A stretch of 45,227 nt of DNA from Verrucomicrobiaceae bacterium (GTDB taxonomy: Bacteria > Verrucomicrobiota > Verrucomicrobiia > Chthoniobacterales > JAATET01): NCBI GenBank assembly GCA_027488755.1, contig JAIYAZ010000134.1, positions 1 to 45,227 on the forward strand, in the 5' to 3' direction. The translations under genes were made by a program, and so were the position numbers. Positions 6,893 to 15,682 of this stretch are shown here, one piece after another; within the stretch, counting starts at the first letter, position 1; the number at the start of each line of letters is the position of its first letter. The notes beneath the pieces are model-generated. The model searched no databases. It saw nothing but the letters and a program-made list of their open reading frames with translations, and was not told the DNA's origin.

Positions 6893-7120
6893 TTGGCGCG
6901 CTCGGAGGGGGCGTTGGCGGGTTCGGATAGCGCGTTGGCGGGTTCGGAGGGCGGGTTGCCGCGTTTGGATGGGGCGTTGCCGGGTTCGGAGGACGGGCTG
7001 CCGCCTTCGGAGGGGGCGCTGCCGGGTTCGGATGAGCCGCTGCCGCCATCGGATGGGGCGTTGCCGCCTTCGGATGGGGGGCTGCCGGGTTTGGAGGGAC
7101 GCCTGCCGCGGCGGGATTAG
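6893..7120. repeat. 21-bp tandem repeat, ten full copies plus a partial one
   Basis: Units start at 6893, 6914, 6935, 6956, 6977, 6998, 7019, 7040, 7061 and 7082, with a partial copy from 7103. The consensus is roughly YTGCCGSGTTCGGATGGGGCG with variation at several positions. Unit length is a multiple of three, and an ATG at 6887 opens a plus-strand frame of 77 codons encoding heptads like LPGSDGA up to a TAG at 7118, overlapping the tamA stop. Substitutions keep L, P, S/L, D/E and G largely constant. Whether it is translated is unknown: no ribosome site is evident. The region separates the converging tonB-like and tamA genes. Confidence 0.9.
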
Positions 7121-9153
7121 AAGGTGAAGCCGAAGCCGACTTGCCAGGCGCCGATGGGGTCGCCGGTTTGGCGGTTGAGGTTGTAGCCGTAGTCGACGCG
7201 GATGGCGCCGAGGGGGGTGTAGATGCGGAGGCCGGGGCCGACGCCGACCTGGAGGTCGAGGGGTTGGATGAGGCTGGCTTCGGACCAGAGGTTGCCGGCG
7301 TCGGCGAAGGCGGCGAGGTAGATGTTGTTGAAGACGGGCCATTGGATTTCGGCGTTCCAGAGGAGGAAGCCGAGGCCGCCGAGGGGGTCGGCGTCGGGGT
7401 CGCGGGGTCCGAGGCCGTCGAGCTGGTAGCTGCGGACGGTGTTGGGGCCGCCGAGGAAGAAGCGTTCCTGGACGGGGAGGTTGTCGGTGTTGCCGTAGGG
7501 GAGGAGGAGGCCGGCGCGGTGGTTGAAGATGAGGAAGGGGACGAAGGGGCGCTCGGGGGTGATGGGGCGGAGGGGGAGGTAGTAGGTGGCCTGGCTGGTG
7601 AGGCGGAGGAAGGAGAGGGTGCCGAGGAGGGCGGGGTTGGCGAGCTGGACGTTGTAGTTGAGGTAGAGGCCCTGCATGGGGCTGAGGAGGTTGTTGCGGG
7701 TGTCCCAGGTCTGGCCGAAGGCGATGCTTCCGACGGTGTAGTTGGGGTCGGGGATGTCCTGGTCGTCGCCGAAGATGACGGCGTCGGTGACGAGGGAGTA
7801 GCCGTATTGGACCTGGTAGCCGGTGAGGGTGTCGGCGTTGTAGCGGCGGGTGAGGCTGAGGGTGGCGGCGGCCTGGACGGCGCGGTAGGCGGGGAGTTCG
7901 CGGCGGGCGAGGGAGAGTGCGGCGGTGCCTTCGAGGTCGGTGCCGAGGAGCCAGGGGTCGGTGAGGGCGGTGGCGATGCCGTAGCTTTTTTGGGAGATGC
8001 CGGCGTCGATGGTGAAGCGGTTGAGGGTGCCGAGGAGGTTGCGGTCGACGTAGTGGATTTCGCCGTAGACCTGCTCCCACTGGCTGTAGCCGAGGCCGAA
8101 TTGGAGGCGTTTGGCGGGGGCTTCGGTTACTTTGACGAGGAGGTCGACGGTGCCGTCGGGCTGGGGTTCGCGCTGGATTTCGGCTTCGGCGAAGGCGCCG
8201 CTGAACCAGAGGCGGCGGGCGGCTTCGTCGACGCGGGAGGCGTCGTAGGTGGTGCCGGGGGTGAGGGCGACGCGTTTGCGGACGGCGCGGTCGCGGGTGT
8301 GGCCGAGGCCTTCGACGCGGATGCGGCCGAGGGTGTAGATGCGGCCGGGCTGGATGTCGAAGGTGCCGAGGACGCGGCCGGTGGCGGGGTCGAGGGTGAA
8401 GGCGGAGCGGACGTCGGCCTGGAGGTGGCCGTGGTTGCGGAGCCAGTCGAGGAGGCGGTTGCGCATGAGGGTCTCCTGGCTGCGCTGGAAGGGGTGGTCG
8501 AGGTAAGCGGCGAGGACGGTGCGGAGGGCGGCGGGGTCGGGCGGGGCGCCGGTGAAGGTGACGTCGCGGACGAAGTATTGGAGGCCCTGGTCGAGGGTGA
8601 GGGTGAGGTTGACGAGGTGGTCGCGGGGGCCGGGGGCGGTGGTGAGGGTGGCGGTGGCGTCGAGGCAGCCTTTTTGGACGAGGGCGTTGACGACGGCGGC
8701 GCGGCCGGCTTCGACGGCGGTTTCGACGTAGCGCATGCGGCCGAAGGGGAGGAGGGTGGCCTGGCGGACGGCGGCGTTGAAGATTTCGTGGAGCTGGTCG
8801 GGGGGGAGGACGGAGTCGCCGAGGAAGGTGACGGTGCCGATGTGGACGCGGTCGCCTTCGGTGATGAGGAAGAGGGCGCCGGGGGGCGGGCCGGGGGTGT
8901 AGGTGGCGTGGACGTCGGCGTCGCGGTAGCCGCGGGTGAAGTAGAAGGTGCGGAGGTAGAAGGCGGCGTCGTCGATGTCGGTGGGGCCGAAGTCGGGGCC
9001 GAGGGTGAGGTAGTAGCGGTTGCGGAGGATGGCGAGGAGCTGGGGGGCGGGGTAGGAGGTGTTGCCCTCGAAGCGGACGTCGCCGGGGGGGGTGGGCGCG
9101 GGTTTGGACCAGAACCCGAAGAGGGTCAGGATGGCGAGGAGCGCGCCCCGCAT
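7117..9153 (-). CDS. tamA: TamA/BamA-family outer-membrane barrel (Omp85)
   Basis: A 678-residue protein starting MRGALLAILTLFGFW (signal peptide). Three or more POTRA-type modules follow at about residues 25-360 (VRFEGNTSYPAPQLLAILRN, then VRDVTFTGAPPDPAALRTVL, then LGRIRVEGLGHTRDRAVRKR). A 16-strand type barrel occupies about residues 380-678, with the Omp85 signature RFFLGGPNTVRSYQLDGLGP and a C-terminal phenylalanine (GFGFTF). This is the TamA/BamA fold that inserts or assists outer-membrane components. Lying two bases downstream of a TamB gene in the same direction, it is best called TamA. An open frame extends far upstream to 11067, but that extension is out of frame with tamB and is Arg/Pro-rich shadow sequence, so the ATG at 9153 is used. 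Confidence 0.9.
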   Translation of the reverse strand: MRGALLAILTLFGFWSKPAPTPPGDVRFEGNTSYPAPQLLAILRNRYYLTLGPDFGPTDIDDAAFYLRTFYFTRGYRDADVHATYTPGPPPGALFLITEGDRVHIGTVTFLGDSVLPPDQLHEIFNAAVRQATLLPFGRMRYVETAVEAGRAAVVNALVQKGCLDATATLTTAPGPRDHLVNLTLTLDQGLQYFVRDVTFTGAPPDPAALRTVLAAYLDHPFQRSQETLMRNRLLDWLRNHGHLQADVRSAFTLDPATGRVLGTFDIQPGRIYTLGRIRVEGLGHTRDRAVRKRVALTPGTTYDASRVDEAARRLWFSGAFAEAEIQREPQPDGTVDLLVKVTEAPAKRLQFGLGYSQWEQVYGEIHYVDRNLLGTLNRFTIDAGISQKSYGIATALTDPWLLGTDLEGTAALSLARRELPAYRAVQAAATLSLTRRYNADTLTGYQVQYGYSLVTDAVIFGDDQDIPDPNYTVGSIAFGQTWDTRNNLLSPMQGLYLNYNVQLANPALLGTLSFLRLTSQATYYLPLRPITPERPFVPFLIFNHRAGLLLPYGNTDNLPVQERFFLGGPNTVRSYQLDGLGPRDPDADPLGGLGFLLWNAEIQWPVFNNIYLAAFADAGNLWSEASLIQPLDLQVGVGPGLRIYTPLGAIRVDYGYNLNRQTGDPIGAWQVGFGFTF

Positions 9154-9155
9154 GG

Positions 9156-12100
9156 CTACCGGAAGCGGAGGGTGTATTGGACCCCGGCGTTGTAGAAGCC
9201 GAAGCCGTCGCGGCCGGTGGTGAGGGCAAAGCGGTCGGTGAGGCGGAGCTCGCTGCGGAGGGAGGCGGCCTGGGAGGGGTCGGTGGCGGGGATGACGCGG
9301 ACGCTGAGGCGGTTGACCAAGCCATTCAGGTCTAGGCCCATGGGCTCGAGCTGGCGGGCGAGGGAGCGGAGGAGGAGGATGCCACCCTGCCCGGCGGCGG
9401 CTTCGCCGAGGTCGGCGCCGCTCATGCCGGCGGGGGTGAGGCCGGTGGTGAGGAGGAAGATGAGGTTTTCCTGGGAGAGGGGGGGATCGGAGCGGAGGGC
9501 GATGCGGGATTCGCTGAGGGGGCCGTAGGCATACATTTGCACGGTGTAGCCGGAGACGTCGGCGCGGGCGCGGACGTCCATGATGGGCATGAGGGGATTT
9601 TCGGCGGTGAGGTAGATGCGGCCTTCGGGGATGAGGAGGGTGCTGGCGGGGAGGTAGGCCTGGAGGTTGCGGAGGGAGATGGTGCCGGTGAGGAGGGGGG
9701 CGCCGAGGGTGCCGCCGAGGGTGAGGTCGGGGGAGATTTCGCCGGTGGCGAGGTTGCCGACGAGGAGGAAGGGGGCGCCGTCGCGGATGGTGACGCCGAG
9801 TTTCCAGGCGGCCCAGGGGGGCGGGACGAGGCCGGTGAGGTCGGGGGGGACGAAGGCGGGCCCGCCGCTGACGGGGTTCGGCACGAGGAGGGGGGTGACT
9901 TCGAGGCGGCGGAAGATGCGACCGTCGACGAGGGAGATGGTGCCGGTGAGGCTGCCGGCGTCGGCGCGGCCGGTGGCGCGGAGGTCGACGTCGGCGCGGA
10001 GGCGCATGCCGGCGTCGCGGGCGAGGAGGATTTTGGTGCCTTTGAGCTGGAGGTCGAGCTTGGGGGCGGCGGGGTCGGTGAGGTCGGCGGCGCCGCTGGC
10101 GGAGAAGGGGCCGGCACCGATTTCGCCGCGGAGGGTTTCGAGGGTGATGCGGGTGGTCTCGAGGTGGAGGCGGGCGGCGAGCTGGGTGACGCGGGGGATG
10201 GTGTCGTTGACTTCGATGTCGCCGTTTTCGAGGGAGGCCTCGCCGGTGATGCGGGGGGCGGCTGGGGTGCCCTGGACGTCGAGGCGGCCGGCGAGGGTGC
10301 CCTGGAGCCGGCGCATGGGGGGGAGGAAGGGGCGGAGGATTTCGAGGCTGGTGCCGGGGAAGTCGAGGCGGGCGGTGAGCGGGGCGTCGGGGCGGAAGAA
10401 GCGGACGAGGCCGTCGGGGAGTTCCTCGTAGCCGACGGGGAGGCTGCCGGTGACGGTGAGGGGCTGGAAGCCGCGGATGCGGAGGGCGCCGTCGAGGGCG
10501 AGCTTGCCTTCGCGGGTGGCGAGCTGGAGGTCGGCGGTGGCGGGGGGAAGGGCGAAGTCCTCGACTTTGGCGGTGAGGTCGCGGCCGGTGAGCTGGCCGG
10601 CGAGGAGGGGTTGGGCGAGGGTGCCGGAGGCGCCGAGGTTGAGGCGGAGACGGCCGCCGACGGAGGCGTGCTGGCCGACCATTTGGACGAGGTCGGCGAC
10701 GGGGAGGTCGCCGGAGGTGAAGTTCGCGTAGAGGGGGGCGTTTTCGGCGAGGGCGTCGGCGAGGGAGCGGCCGGCGGCGAGGGCGAAGGCGTTGAGGGGG
10801 ACGAAGGCTTCGCCGTTGAGGAGGCCGAGTTTGCCGCGCTGGAGGGTGAGGGCGCGGATGTTGACGCCGCTGGCGGAGAGGGTGACCTGGGAGTCGAGCT
10901 GGAGGGGGCCGTGGTTGAGGCGGACGGTGGAGAGGTGGACGTTTTGCGGGGAGTAGGTGCCGGCGAATTCCCCGGTGAGGCCAGTGGGCGTGGCACTGGT
11001 GATGACGTCGACGAGGCGGGCGCGGAGGGAGCCGGAGTGGGCGTTGAGGGTGCCGTCGCCCTGCCATTCCACGGTGGCCGCGCCGGAGAAGACGTTCTGC
11101 GCGACGGCTTCGCCGCCGAAGGGGGTGTAGAGGCCGAGGTCGGCGATTTTCGCGGTGAACTCGCCGGCGTAGGCGTGGGGGGAGCGGATGCCGAGGGAGC
11201 CGCGGGCTTCGATGCGGTCGGGGCCGGCCCAGAGGTCGGCGTAGCGGATTTGGAATTCCTCGTTTTGGGCGATGATGGAGAGGTTCGCGGAGGCGATGGG
11301 AAGGTTTTCGTAGCGGAGGCCGCTGGCCTGAGCGGTGAGGTAGCCGGTGAGCTGGCCGGCGTCGCCCTTGAAGGAGCCGTGGGCGTAGACCTGGCCAACG
11401 AGCTGGTCGAAGGGCGGGCCGGCCAGCGCGGCGAGGGAGGCGAGGTCGCGGACGTCGGCGGCGACGTTGACGAGGTAGGTGGCCTTCGGGAGGGCGGTGA
11501 GGGAGTCGGGGACGGCGAGTTCGCCGTTCGCGGAGATGCGGTTGTCGGCCTGGGTGAGGTCGAAGCCGGAGAGGTAGAGGCGGCGGCCGATGTAGTTCGC
11601 GCCGATGACGAGGGACTGCCAGCCGCGTTCATTCCAGCGGAAGTTGTCGGCGGAGACGCGGAGGGAGATTTCGTTGTCGAGGCGGTGGTCGGGGTTGCCG
11701 CGGAAGGTGAGGCGGGCGTCGCGGATGATCCCCTCGGTCTTCGCGGGCAGGGCGAGCAGCCCGGGGAGGGCGGCGACGGGCATGTTCACAATGGCGGTGG
11801 TGGCCTGGAGCAGGAGCTCGTCGTTCTCCGAGCCGAAGACGATGCTGCCGCGGATGGTGCCGCCGTAGGCGCCGAGGTCCCAGTCGAGCGAGATGCCGCC
11901 GATGTTGACGAAGTTCGCCACGAAATTCCGGATGACGATGTCGTCGCGGACCTTGAGATCGGAGAGGTAGAGGGCGCCCTCCTTCCAGGCGGTGGTGGCC
12001 TGGCCGGCGCTGAGCTCCTGGTGAATGGAGCCGGCGCGGATGTCCACGCGCTGCACGGTGAGACGGCCGCGATCCGTTTCGCTGAAGGTGCCGTCAACGC

Positions 12101-12689
12101 CCTGCACGGTGTAGGATTGGTTGTCGGCGAGAAACGTGGCGCCGCAGTTTTTCAGAACGAGGGCCTTGGGCAGAAAGCGGAGAATCCAGCCGCAGAGCTG
12201 CTCCTGCTGCGGGCGGCTGAGCGTGGGGATGGGCTGGGGAATGAGGGCCTCGCGGCGGAAGTCAAACGTGCCGGAAAGCCCGCTGACCTCGAGCCGGCGA
12301 AAGATGCGGCCGTCGCCAAAGAGCCATTCCCACACGGACTCCGCCCGCAGGCTGAACCGGTCGAGACGGGCGTCGGTGCGGGACGCCGGGGGATTTGTCA
12401 CGCGAAAGCGGACGTCGCTGAACTCGATCGGGCGGAATAGATGGATCTGCATTCGGCCGACGTCGAGCTTCAAGCCGAGCCGGGGCAGGAAGGTGTCCAC
12501 CGCCTTGCGAACCGACCACACGAGCACCGGCTCGTGGAGGAACCAAACGGCCAGCGCGAGAATCAGACAGATGGCCAGCGCCCGGAAACGGCGGCGGCGG
12601 GCGGGTGAAGGGGCGGCAGCAGCGGACACGGTGAAAGACGACGTCCCTCCATTCACAGCCTGATCACGGGGGCGATGGCAAGCGCACAC
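9156..12689 (-). CDS. tamB: TamB-like translocation/assembly module protein
   Basis: A protein of up to 1177 residues with an N-terminal membrane anchor (FRALAICLILALAVWFLHEP, about residues 35-54) and a very long stretch of short beta-strands of the AsmA/TamB type. The C-terminal TamB (DUF490) domain includes GTISLRNLQAYLPASTLLIP, then the segment with EGRIYLTAENPLMPIMDVRA and QENLIFLLTTGLTPAGMSG. TamB bridges inner and outer membranes and is thought to move phospholipid and aid protein insertion with TamA. The stop is two bases from the tamA start, so the two are one operon. The start is uncertain: GTG at 12689 or GTG at 12656 are both possible and neither has a good ribosome site. Confidence 0.9.
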   Translation of the reverse strand: MCACHRPRDQAVNGGTSSFTVSAAAAPSPARRRRFRALAICLILALAVWFLHEPVLVWSVRKAVDTFLPRLGLKLDVGRMQIHLFRPIEFSDVRFRVTNPPASRTDARLDRFSLRAESVWEWLFGDGRIFRRLEVSGLSGTFDFRREALIPQPIPTLSRPQQEQLCGWILRFLPKALVLKNCGATFLADNQSYTVQGVDGTFSETDRGRLTVQRVDIRAGSIHQELSAGQATTAWKEGALYLSDLKVRDDIVIRNFVANFVNIGGISLDWDLGAYGGTIRGSIVFGSENDELLLQATTAIVNMPVAALPGLLALPAKTEGIIRDARLTFRGNPDHRLDNEISLRVSADNFRWNERGWQSLVIGANYIGRRLYLSGFDLTQADNRISANGELAVPDSLTALPKATYLVNVAADVRDLASLAALAGPPFDQLVGQVYAHGSFKGDAGQLTGYLTAQASGLRYENLPIASANLSIIAQNEEFQIRYADLWAGPDRIEARGSLGIRSPHAYAGEFTAKIADLGLYTPFGGEAVAQNVFSGAATVEWQGDGTLNAHSGSLRARLVDVITSATPTGLTGEFAGTYSPQNVHLSTVRLNHGPLQLDSQVTLSASGVNIRALTLQRGKLGLLNGEAFVPLNAFALAAGRSLADALAENAPLYANFTSGDLPVADLVQMVGQHASVGGRLRLNLGASGTLAQPLLAGQLTGRDLTAKVEDFALPPATADLQLATREGKLALDGALRIRGFQPLTVTGSLPVGYEELPDGLVRFFRPDAPLTARLDFPGTSLEILRPFLPPMRRLQGTLAGRLDVQGTPAAPRITGEASLENGDIEVNDTIPRVTQLAARLHLETTRITLETLRGEIGAGPFSASGAADLTDPAAPKLDLQLKGTKILLARDAGMRLRADVDLRATGRADAGSLTGTISLVDGRIFRRLEVTPLLVPNPVSGGPAFVPPDLTGLVPPPWAAWKLGVTIRDGAPFLLVGNLATGEISPDLTLGGTLGAPLLTGTISLRNLQAYLPASTLLIPEGRIYLTAENPLMPIMDVRARADVSGYTVQMYAYGPLSESRIALRSDPPLSQENLIFLLTTGLTPAGMSGADLGEAAAGQGGILLLRSLARQLEPMGLDLNGLVNRLSVRVIPATDPSQAASLRSELRLTDRFALTTGRDGFGFYNAGVQYTLRFR

Positions 12690-12707
12690 ACGCCCGCCGG
12701 AAAAGAT

Positions 12708-12742
12708 ACAGCCCGCCGCAACCGATGGCTACGACGGGCTGT
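12708..12742 (-). terminator. Possible terminator after the doxX-nudix operon
   Basis: ACAGCCCG (12708-12715) and CGGGCTGT (12735-12742) form a perfect 8-bp stem with a 19-base loop. On the minus strand it is followed by a T-rich stretch (ATCTTTTCC). It lies 113 bases beyond the nudix stop and just upstream of tamB. The long loop makes this a weak call. Confidence 0.4.
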
Positions 12743-12854
12743 TGTTCCCCCCAGAACAATCTTTCGATGCGCACAAGGTAACAAAACGATTCCGCCGCGC
12801 AAGGGAAATTTCAGATTTTTTTGATAAAACTTCAAAGCGTTGGCCGTCAGGGTT

Positions 12855-13379
12855 TTAAACAACGCCCACCGGAGGCGCATTTTCCTCCGACCACTCCACG
12901 CGGCGGGAGAGCATGCGCTCGCCGTCGAAGACGAAGTAGCCCCGAAACGTGCGTCCGGCGAGCACGCCGGGCAGCCAGTGGATGTCATCGGCCCACATTT
13001 CCTCGTAGGGAATCGCGTCCAGCGGCGTCCAGAGCGGGATGGCCTCGTCGGTTTCGACCGCCTCCCCCTCGCAGTCGGGGGCGAAGAACACCGCGCAGTG
13101 CAGGGCGTAGCCGTCGCAGAATTGGAAAAAAAGTTCTCCGCGGCACACCGGGTCGAGCGGTGTGACGCCGAGTTCCTCCTGAGTTTCGCGCACGGCGCAT
13201 TGCTGCGGCGACTCCCCGGGCTCGAGCCGACCGCCGGGGCCGTTCACCTTCCCGGCGCCGAGGCCGCGCTTTTTCCGAATGAGCAGGATCTCCCCTCCCC
13301 GCACGACGAAGCAGAGCGTCGCCCGCTCCGTCGGCTGCCATTGGGACCAATCGTCTTCCGCCCGGAGGATCCGGCTCAT
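12855..13379 (-). CDS. MTH1-like Nudix hydrolase
   Basis: A 174-residue protein with a complete Nudix box at residues 50-72 (GRLEPGESPQQCAVRETQEE then LGV), fitting GX5EX7REUXEEXGU. The preceding KVNGPGG and the later IPYEEMWADDIHWLPGVLAG and FRGYFVFDGE match the layout of MTH1/NUDT1, which hydrolyses 8-oxo-dGTP and other oxidised purine nucleotides to keep them out of DNA. The substrate is an inference from that resemblance. The ATG at 13379 overlaps the doxX stop by one base, so the two genes are coupled; a GTG one codon earlier is possible. A redox-related membrane protein upstream fits a role in oxidative damage control. Confidence 0.88.
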   Translation of the reverse strand: MSRILRAEDDWSQWQPTERATLCFVVRGGEILLIRKKRGLGAGKVNGPGGRLEPGESPQQCAVRETQEELGVTPLDPVCRGELFFQFCDGYALHCAVFFAPDCEGEAVETDEAIPLWTPLDAIPYEEMWADDIHWLPGVLAGRTFRGYFVFDGERMLSRRVEWSEENAPPVGVV

Positions 13380-13828
13380 CACCCGATCGAGGGGAGCAAT
13401 TGCCCGCTGATGCCGCGGTCCATGGACAAGCGACCACCGCCGGTAAACAGCAGCGCGAGGCAGATCACCAGCAACGCCAGCGGATACTCACACGCGGCGA
13501 AGCCTCCCGGCGTGTGAACGAGCAGGATCGCGCCCGCCATCACAGCGGCCAGACCGAGGGCGGCCAGCCGGGTCAAAAGCCCGAGGAACATGCCCGCCGC
13601 GCCGGCCAGCTCCGCGAAGATCACGAGAGCGGTCATCCCCATGGGCAGATTCATCCCGCCGGGTTGCGCCCAGGCGTTGGCCGTGACCGCCCAGCCCTCG
13701 CCGCCGAACCACCCGAAGGCCTTCTGCGAGCCGTGCACGAAAAACACCACCGCGAGCAGCATGCGGAGGAGAAAGGGCCCGAAGCTCTTGGGGGTCGCAA
13801 AGAATGCGTAGACGGGATTGCTCGACAC
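13379..13828 (-). CDS. DoxX-family membrane protein
   Basis: A 149-residue protein with four hydrophobic segments: FLLRMLLAVVFFVHGSQKAF, MGMTALVIFAELAGAAGMFL, RLAALGLAAVMAGAILLVHT and YPLALLVICLALLFTGGGRL. The first segment carries the family-typical RxxxAxxFxxHGxxK pattern with GWFGG after it. DoxX/DoxD-family proteins are small quinone- or redox-linked membrane proteins; the exact reaction of this one cannot be told. The start is a GTG at 13828; no ATG fits the first helix. Its stop overlaps the nudix start, so it heads a two-gene operon on the minus strand, divergent from the tRNA and zwf. Confidence 0.9.
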   Translation of the reverse strand: MSSNPVYAFFATPKSFGPFLLRMLLAVVFFVHGSQKAFGWFGGEGWAVTANAWAQPGGMNLPMGMTALVIFAELAGAAGMFLGLLTRLAALGLAAVMAGAILLVHTPGGFAACEYPLALLVICLALLFTGGGRLSMDRGISGQLLPSIG

Positions 13829-13922
13829 GCGCCAGCGTATAGCAGCCCCGTTTTTCGCGGGGAAGCAAAGAAACCGCCGCCGGCCGCGCGGAAAAAAATT
13901 ACCCCCCGCCGCCGTGATCTTC

Positions 13923-13952
13923 TTGCCAGTCCGCGCGCGGCGCGGGTAGATT
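13923..13952 (+). promoter_or_regulatory. Probable sigma-70 promoter of the tRNA-Val gene
   Basis: TTGCCA (13923-13928) and TAGATT (13947-13952) are separated by 18 bases and lie 34 bases before the first tRNA base at 13987. The spacer is almost entirely G and C, resembling the discriminator-rich style of stable RNA promoters. This is a match by eye only. Confidence 0.55.
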
Positions 13953-13986
13953 TTCCGGCTCGGTGGAAATTTTCCCCGCCCTCTCT

Positions 13987-14060
13987 CCGCGCGCTTAGCT
14001 CAGTGGTAGAGCGCTTGCTTCACACGCAAGAAGTCGCAGGTTCGAACCCTGCAGCGCGCA
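13987..14060 (+). tRNA. tRNA-Val (anticodon CAC)
   Basis: A full cloverleaf can be drawn. The seven-base acceptor stem is GCGCGCT (13987-13993) with AGCGCGC (14053-14059) and discriminator A14060. The D arm is GCTC..GAGC, and the anticodon stem CTTGC/GCAAG encloses the loop TTCACAC with anticodon CAC. The T arm is GCAGG-TTCGAAC-CCTGC. The 3' CCA is not encoded, so it must be added after transcription. It reads the GUG codon. Confidence 0.97.
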
Positions 14061-14146
14061 TTCCTCCCCTCTCCCCGTCGACCCGCCGGCATGGCCCCTT
14101 GCCATCCCCGCACCTCGCCGCTATCACGGAGCCCTCCATTCAAAAC

Positions 14147-15682
14147 ATGTCCACCGCCAAAGCCACGAATCCGCTCCGTGAAGGACTCCTCAGCCGCTCC
14201 GCGCCGGAGCCGTGCTCCCTGGTCATCTTTGGGGCCACCGGTGACCTCACCCACCGCAAACTCGTCCCCGCCCTTTACAACCTCGCCGCCGACGGCGCCC
14301 TGCCGCCCTCAATTTCCGTCGTCGGCTTTGCCCGGCGCGAAAAGACCGACGAGCAATTCCGCACTGAGCTCGAGGAAGCCGCGCGCAAGTTCTCCCGGCA
14401 GAAGATCAACGACGACCTCTGGGCGAACTTCTCCGGCGGCATCTACTACCACCGCAGCGAATTCACGAACCTCGAAGGCTACGAATCCCTCGCCCGCCGC
14501 CTCGACGAACTCGACGCCCAGCGCGGCACCCGCGGCAACCGGCTCTTCTACCTCTCGGCCGGCCCCGATCAATTCCCCGTCATCCTCGAGAACCTGCGCA
14601 AAAGCGGCCTCAACCAGGCCCGCGAAGGCAGCTGGTCCCGCGTGATCGTTGAGAAGCCGTTCGGCATCGACCTGCCCAGCGCCATCGCGCTCAACGACAT
14701 GGTCGAGGGCTCCTTCGCCGAACGCGACACCTTCCGCATCGACCACTATCTCGGCAAGGAGACCGCGCAAAACATCATGGTCCTGCGCTTCGCCAACGCG
14801 ATTTTTGAGCAGGTCTGGAACGCCCGCTACCTCCACCATGTCCAGATCACGGCGAGCGAACCGCTCGGCGTCGAGGGCCGCGCCGGCTACTACGACAAAT
14901 CCGGTGCCATGCGCGACATGGTGCAAAACCACCTGCTCCAGCTCCTCTGCCTCACGGCCATGGAGCCGCCCACCGACCTCACCGCCGACGCGATCCGCGA
15001 CGAAAAAGTGAAGGTCCTCCGCTCCCTGCGCCCGCTCACCGGCCCGGACGTCGCCCGCCACGTCGTGCGCGCCCGCTACGCCGCCGGCTCCGTCAACGGC
15101 AAGGACGTCGTCGGTTACCTCGACGAGGCCAACATCCCCGCCGACTCGCAGACCGAGACCTACGTCGCCCTCGAAGCCCACATCGATAACTGGCGCTGGG
15201 CGGGCGTGCCGTTCTTCATCCGCGTCGGCAAGCGCCTGCCGAAGGCTGCGACCGAGATCGCGCTCCACTTCAAGAGCGTGCCGCCCGTGCTCTTCGCGCA
15301 GACCGGCGACGCCATCGACGACAACGTCCTCGTCATCCGCATCCAGCCCGACGAGGGCGTCTCGCTGCGCATGTCGGCGAAGCTCCCCGGCTCCGCGCTG
15401 CGCATCGAGCCGGTGAAGATGGACTTCCACTATGGCACCTCCTTCGGCAAGGCCACACCCGAGGCCTACGAGCGCCTGCTGCTCGACGCCATGGCCGGCG
15501 ACGCGACCCTCTTCGCCCGCCGCGACGAGGTCGAACAGGCCTGGAAATTTGTCGACGCCATCCGCGCCGCGTGGGACAGCGGCGAGGGCGGCCCCGTCGT
15601 GAGCTACGCCGCGGGCACCTGGGGTCCCGACGAAGCCGACGCCCTCGTGCAGGCGTCCGGCGCCACCTGGAGACGGCTATGA
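14147..15682 (+). CDS. zwf: Glucose-6-phosphate 1-dehydrogenase
   Basis: A 511-residue enzyme that oxidises glucose 6-phosphate to 6-phosphogluconolactone with reduction of NADP, the entry step of the oxidative pentose phosphate pathway. The nucleotide-binding loop is FGATGDLTHRKLVPAL (residues 28-43), and the active-site signature RIDHYLGKE is at 197-205 with the conserved histidine and lysine. Length and domain order match the family. The frame is open far upstream through the tRNA, but ATG 14147 starts the protein because upstream codons overlap tRNA-Val. The stop overlaps the opcA start (ATGA at 15679-15682), a coupling expected for this enzyme and its assembly factor. Confidence 0.97.
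   Translation: MSTAKATNPLREGLLSRSAPEPCSLVIFGATGDLTHRKLVPALYNLAADGALPPSISVVGFARREKTDEQFRTELEEAARKFSRQKINDDLWANFSGGIYYHRSEFTNLEGYESLARRLDELDAQRGTRGNRLFYLSAGPDQFPVILENLRKSGLNQAREGSWSRVIVEKPFGIDLPSAIALNDMVEGSFAERDTFRIDHYLGKETAQNIMVLRFANAIFEQVWNARYLHHVQITASEPLGVEGRAGYYDKSGAMRDMVQNHLLQLLCLTAMEPPTDLTADAIRDEKVKVLRSLRPLTGPDVARHVVRARYAAGSVNGKDVVGYLDEANIPADSQTETYVALEAHIDNWRWAGVPFFIRVGKRLPKAATEIALHFKSVPPVLFAQTGDAIDDNVLVIRIQPDEGVSLRMSAKLPGSALRIEPVKMDFHYGTSFGKATPEAYERLLLDAMAGDATLFARRDEVEQAWKFVDAIRAAWDSGEGGPVVSYAAGTWGPDEADALVQASGATWRRL

Noticed and set aside
6893-7120. CRISPR-like array
   Set aside because: The 21-bp units are directly adjacent with no spacers, and no cas gene is present.
7141-9195. Plus-strand open frame of 684 codons, Gly/Glu/Val-rich
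   Set aside because: Antisense shadow of tamA with the same low-complexity composition.
9154-11067. Long in-frame upstream extension of tamA
   Set aside because: The extension is Arg/Pro/His-rich and overlaps tamB in another frame; the real start is the ATG at 9153 with a signal peptide.
9537-12440. Plus-strand open frame of 967 codons rich in Glu, Gly, Ala and Val
   Set aside because: It is antisense to tamB, whose codons are C-ending and free of stops in this frame; it has no domain, low complexity throughout and no ribosome site.
12690-13986. A dif (XerCD) site at the skew switch
   Set aside because: I looked in 12690-12854 and 13829-13986 for paired CATAA/TTATG-type arms around a 6-base centre and saw none by eye.
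13400-14146. Upstream extension of the zwf frame
   Set aside because: It crosses doxX antisense and the whole tRNA-Val gene, and the conserved protein begins shortly after ATG 14147.
14309-15430. Minus-strand frame of 373 codons antisense to zwf
   Set aside because: Shadow frame made by the strong third-position bias of zwf; no domain is visible.
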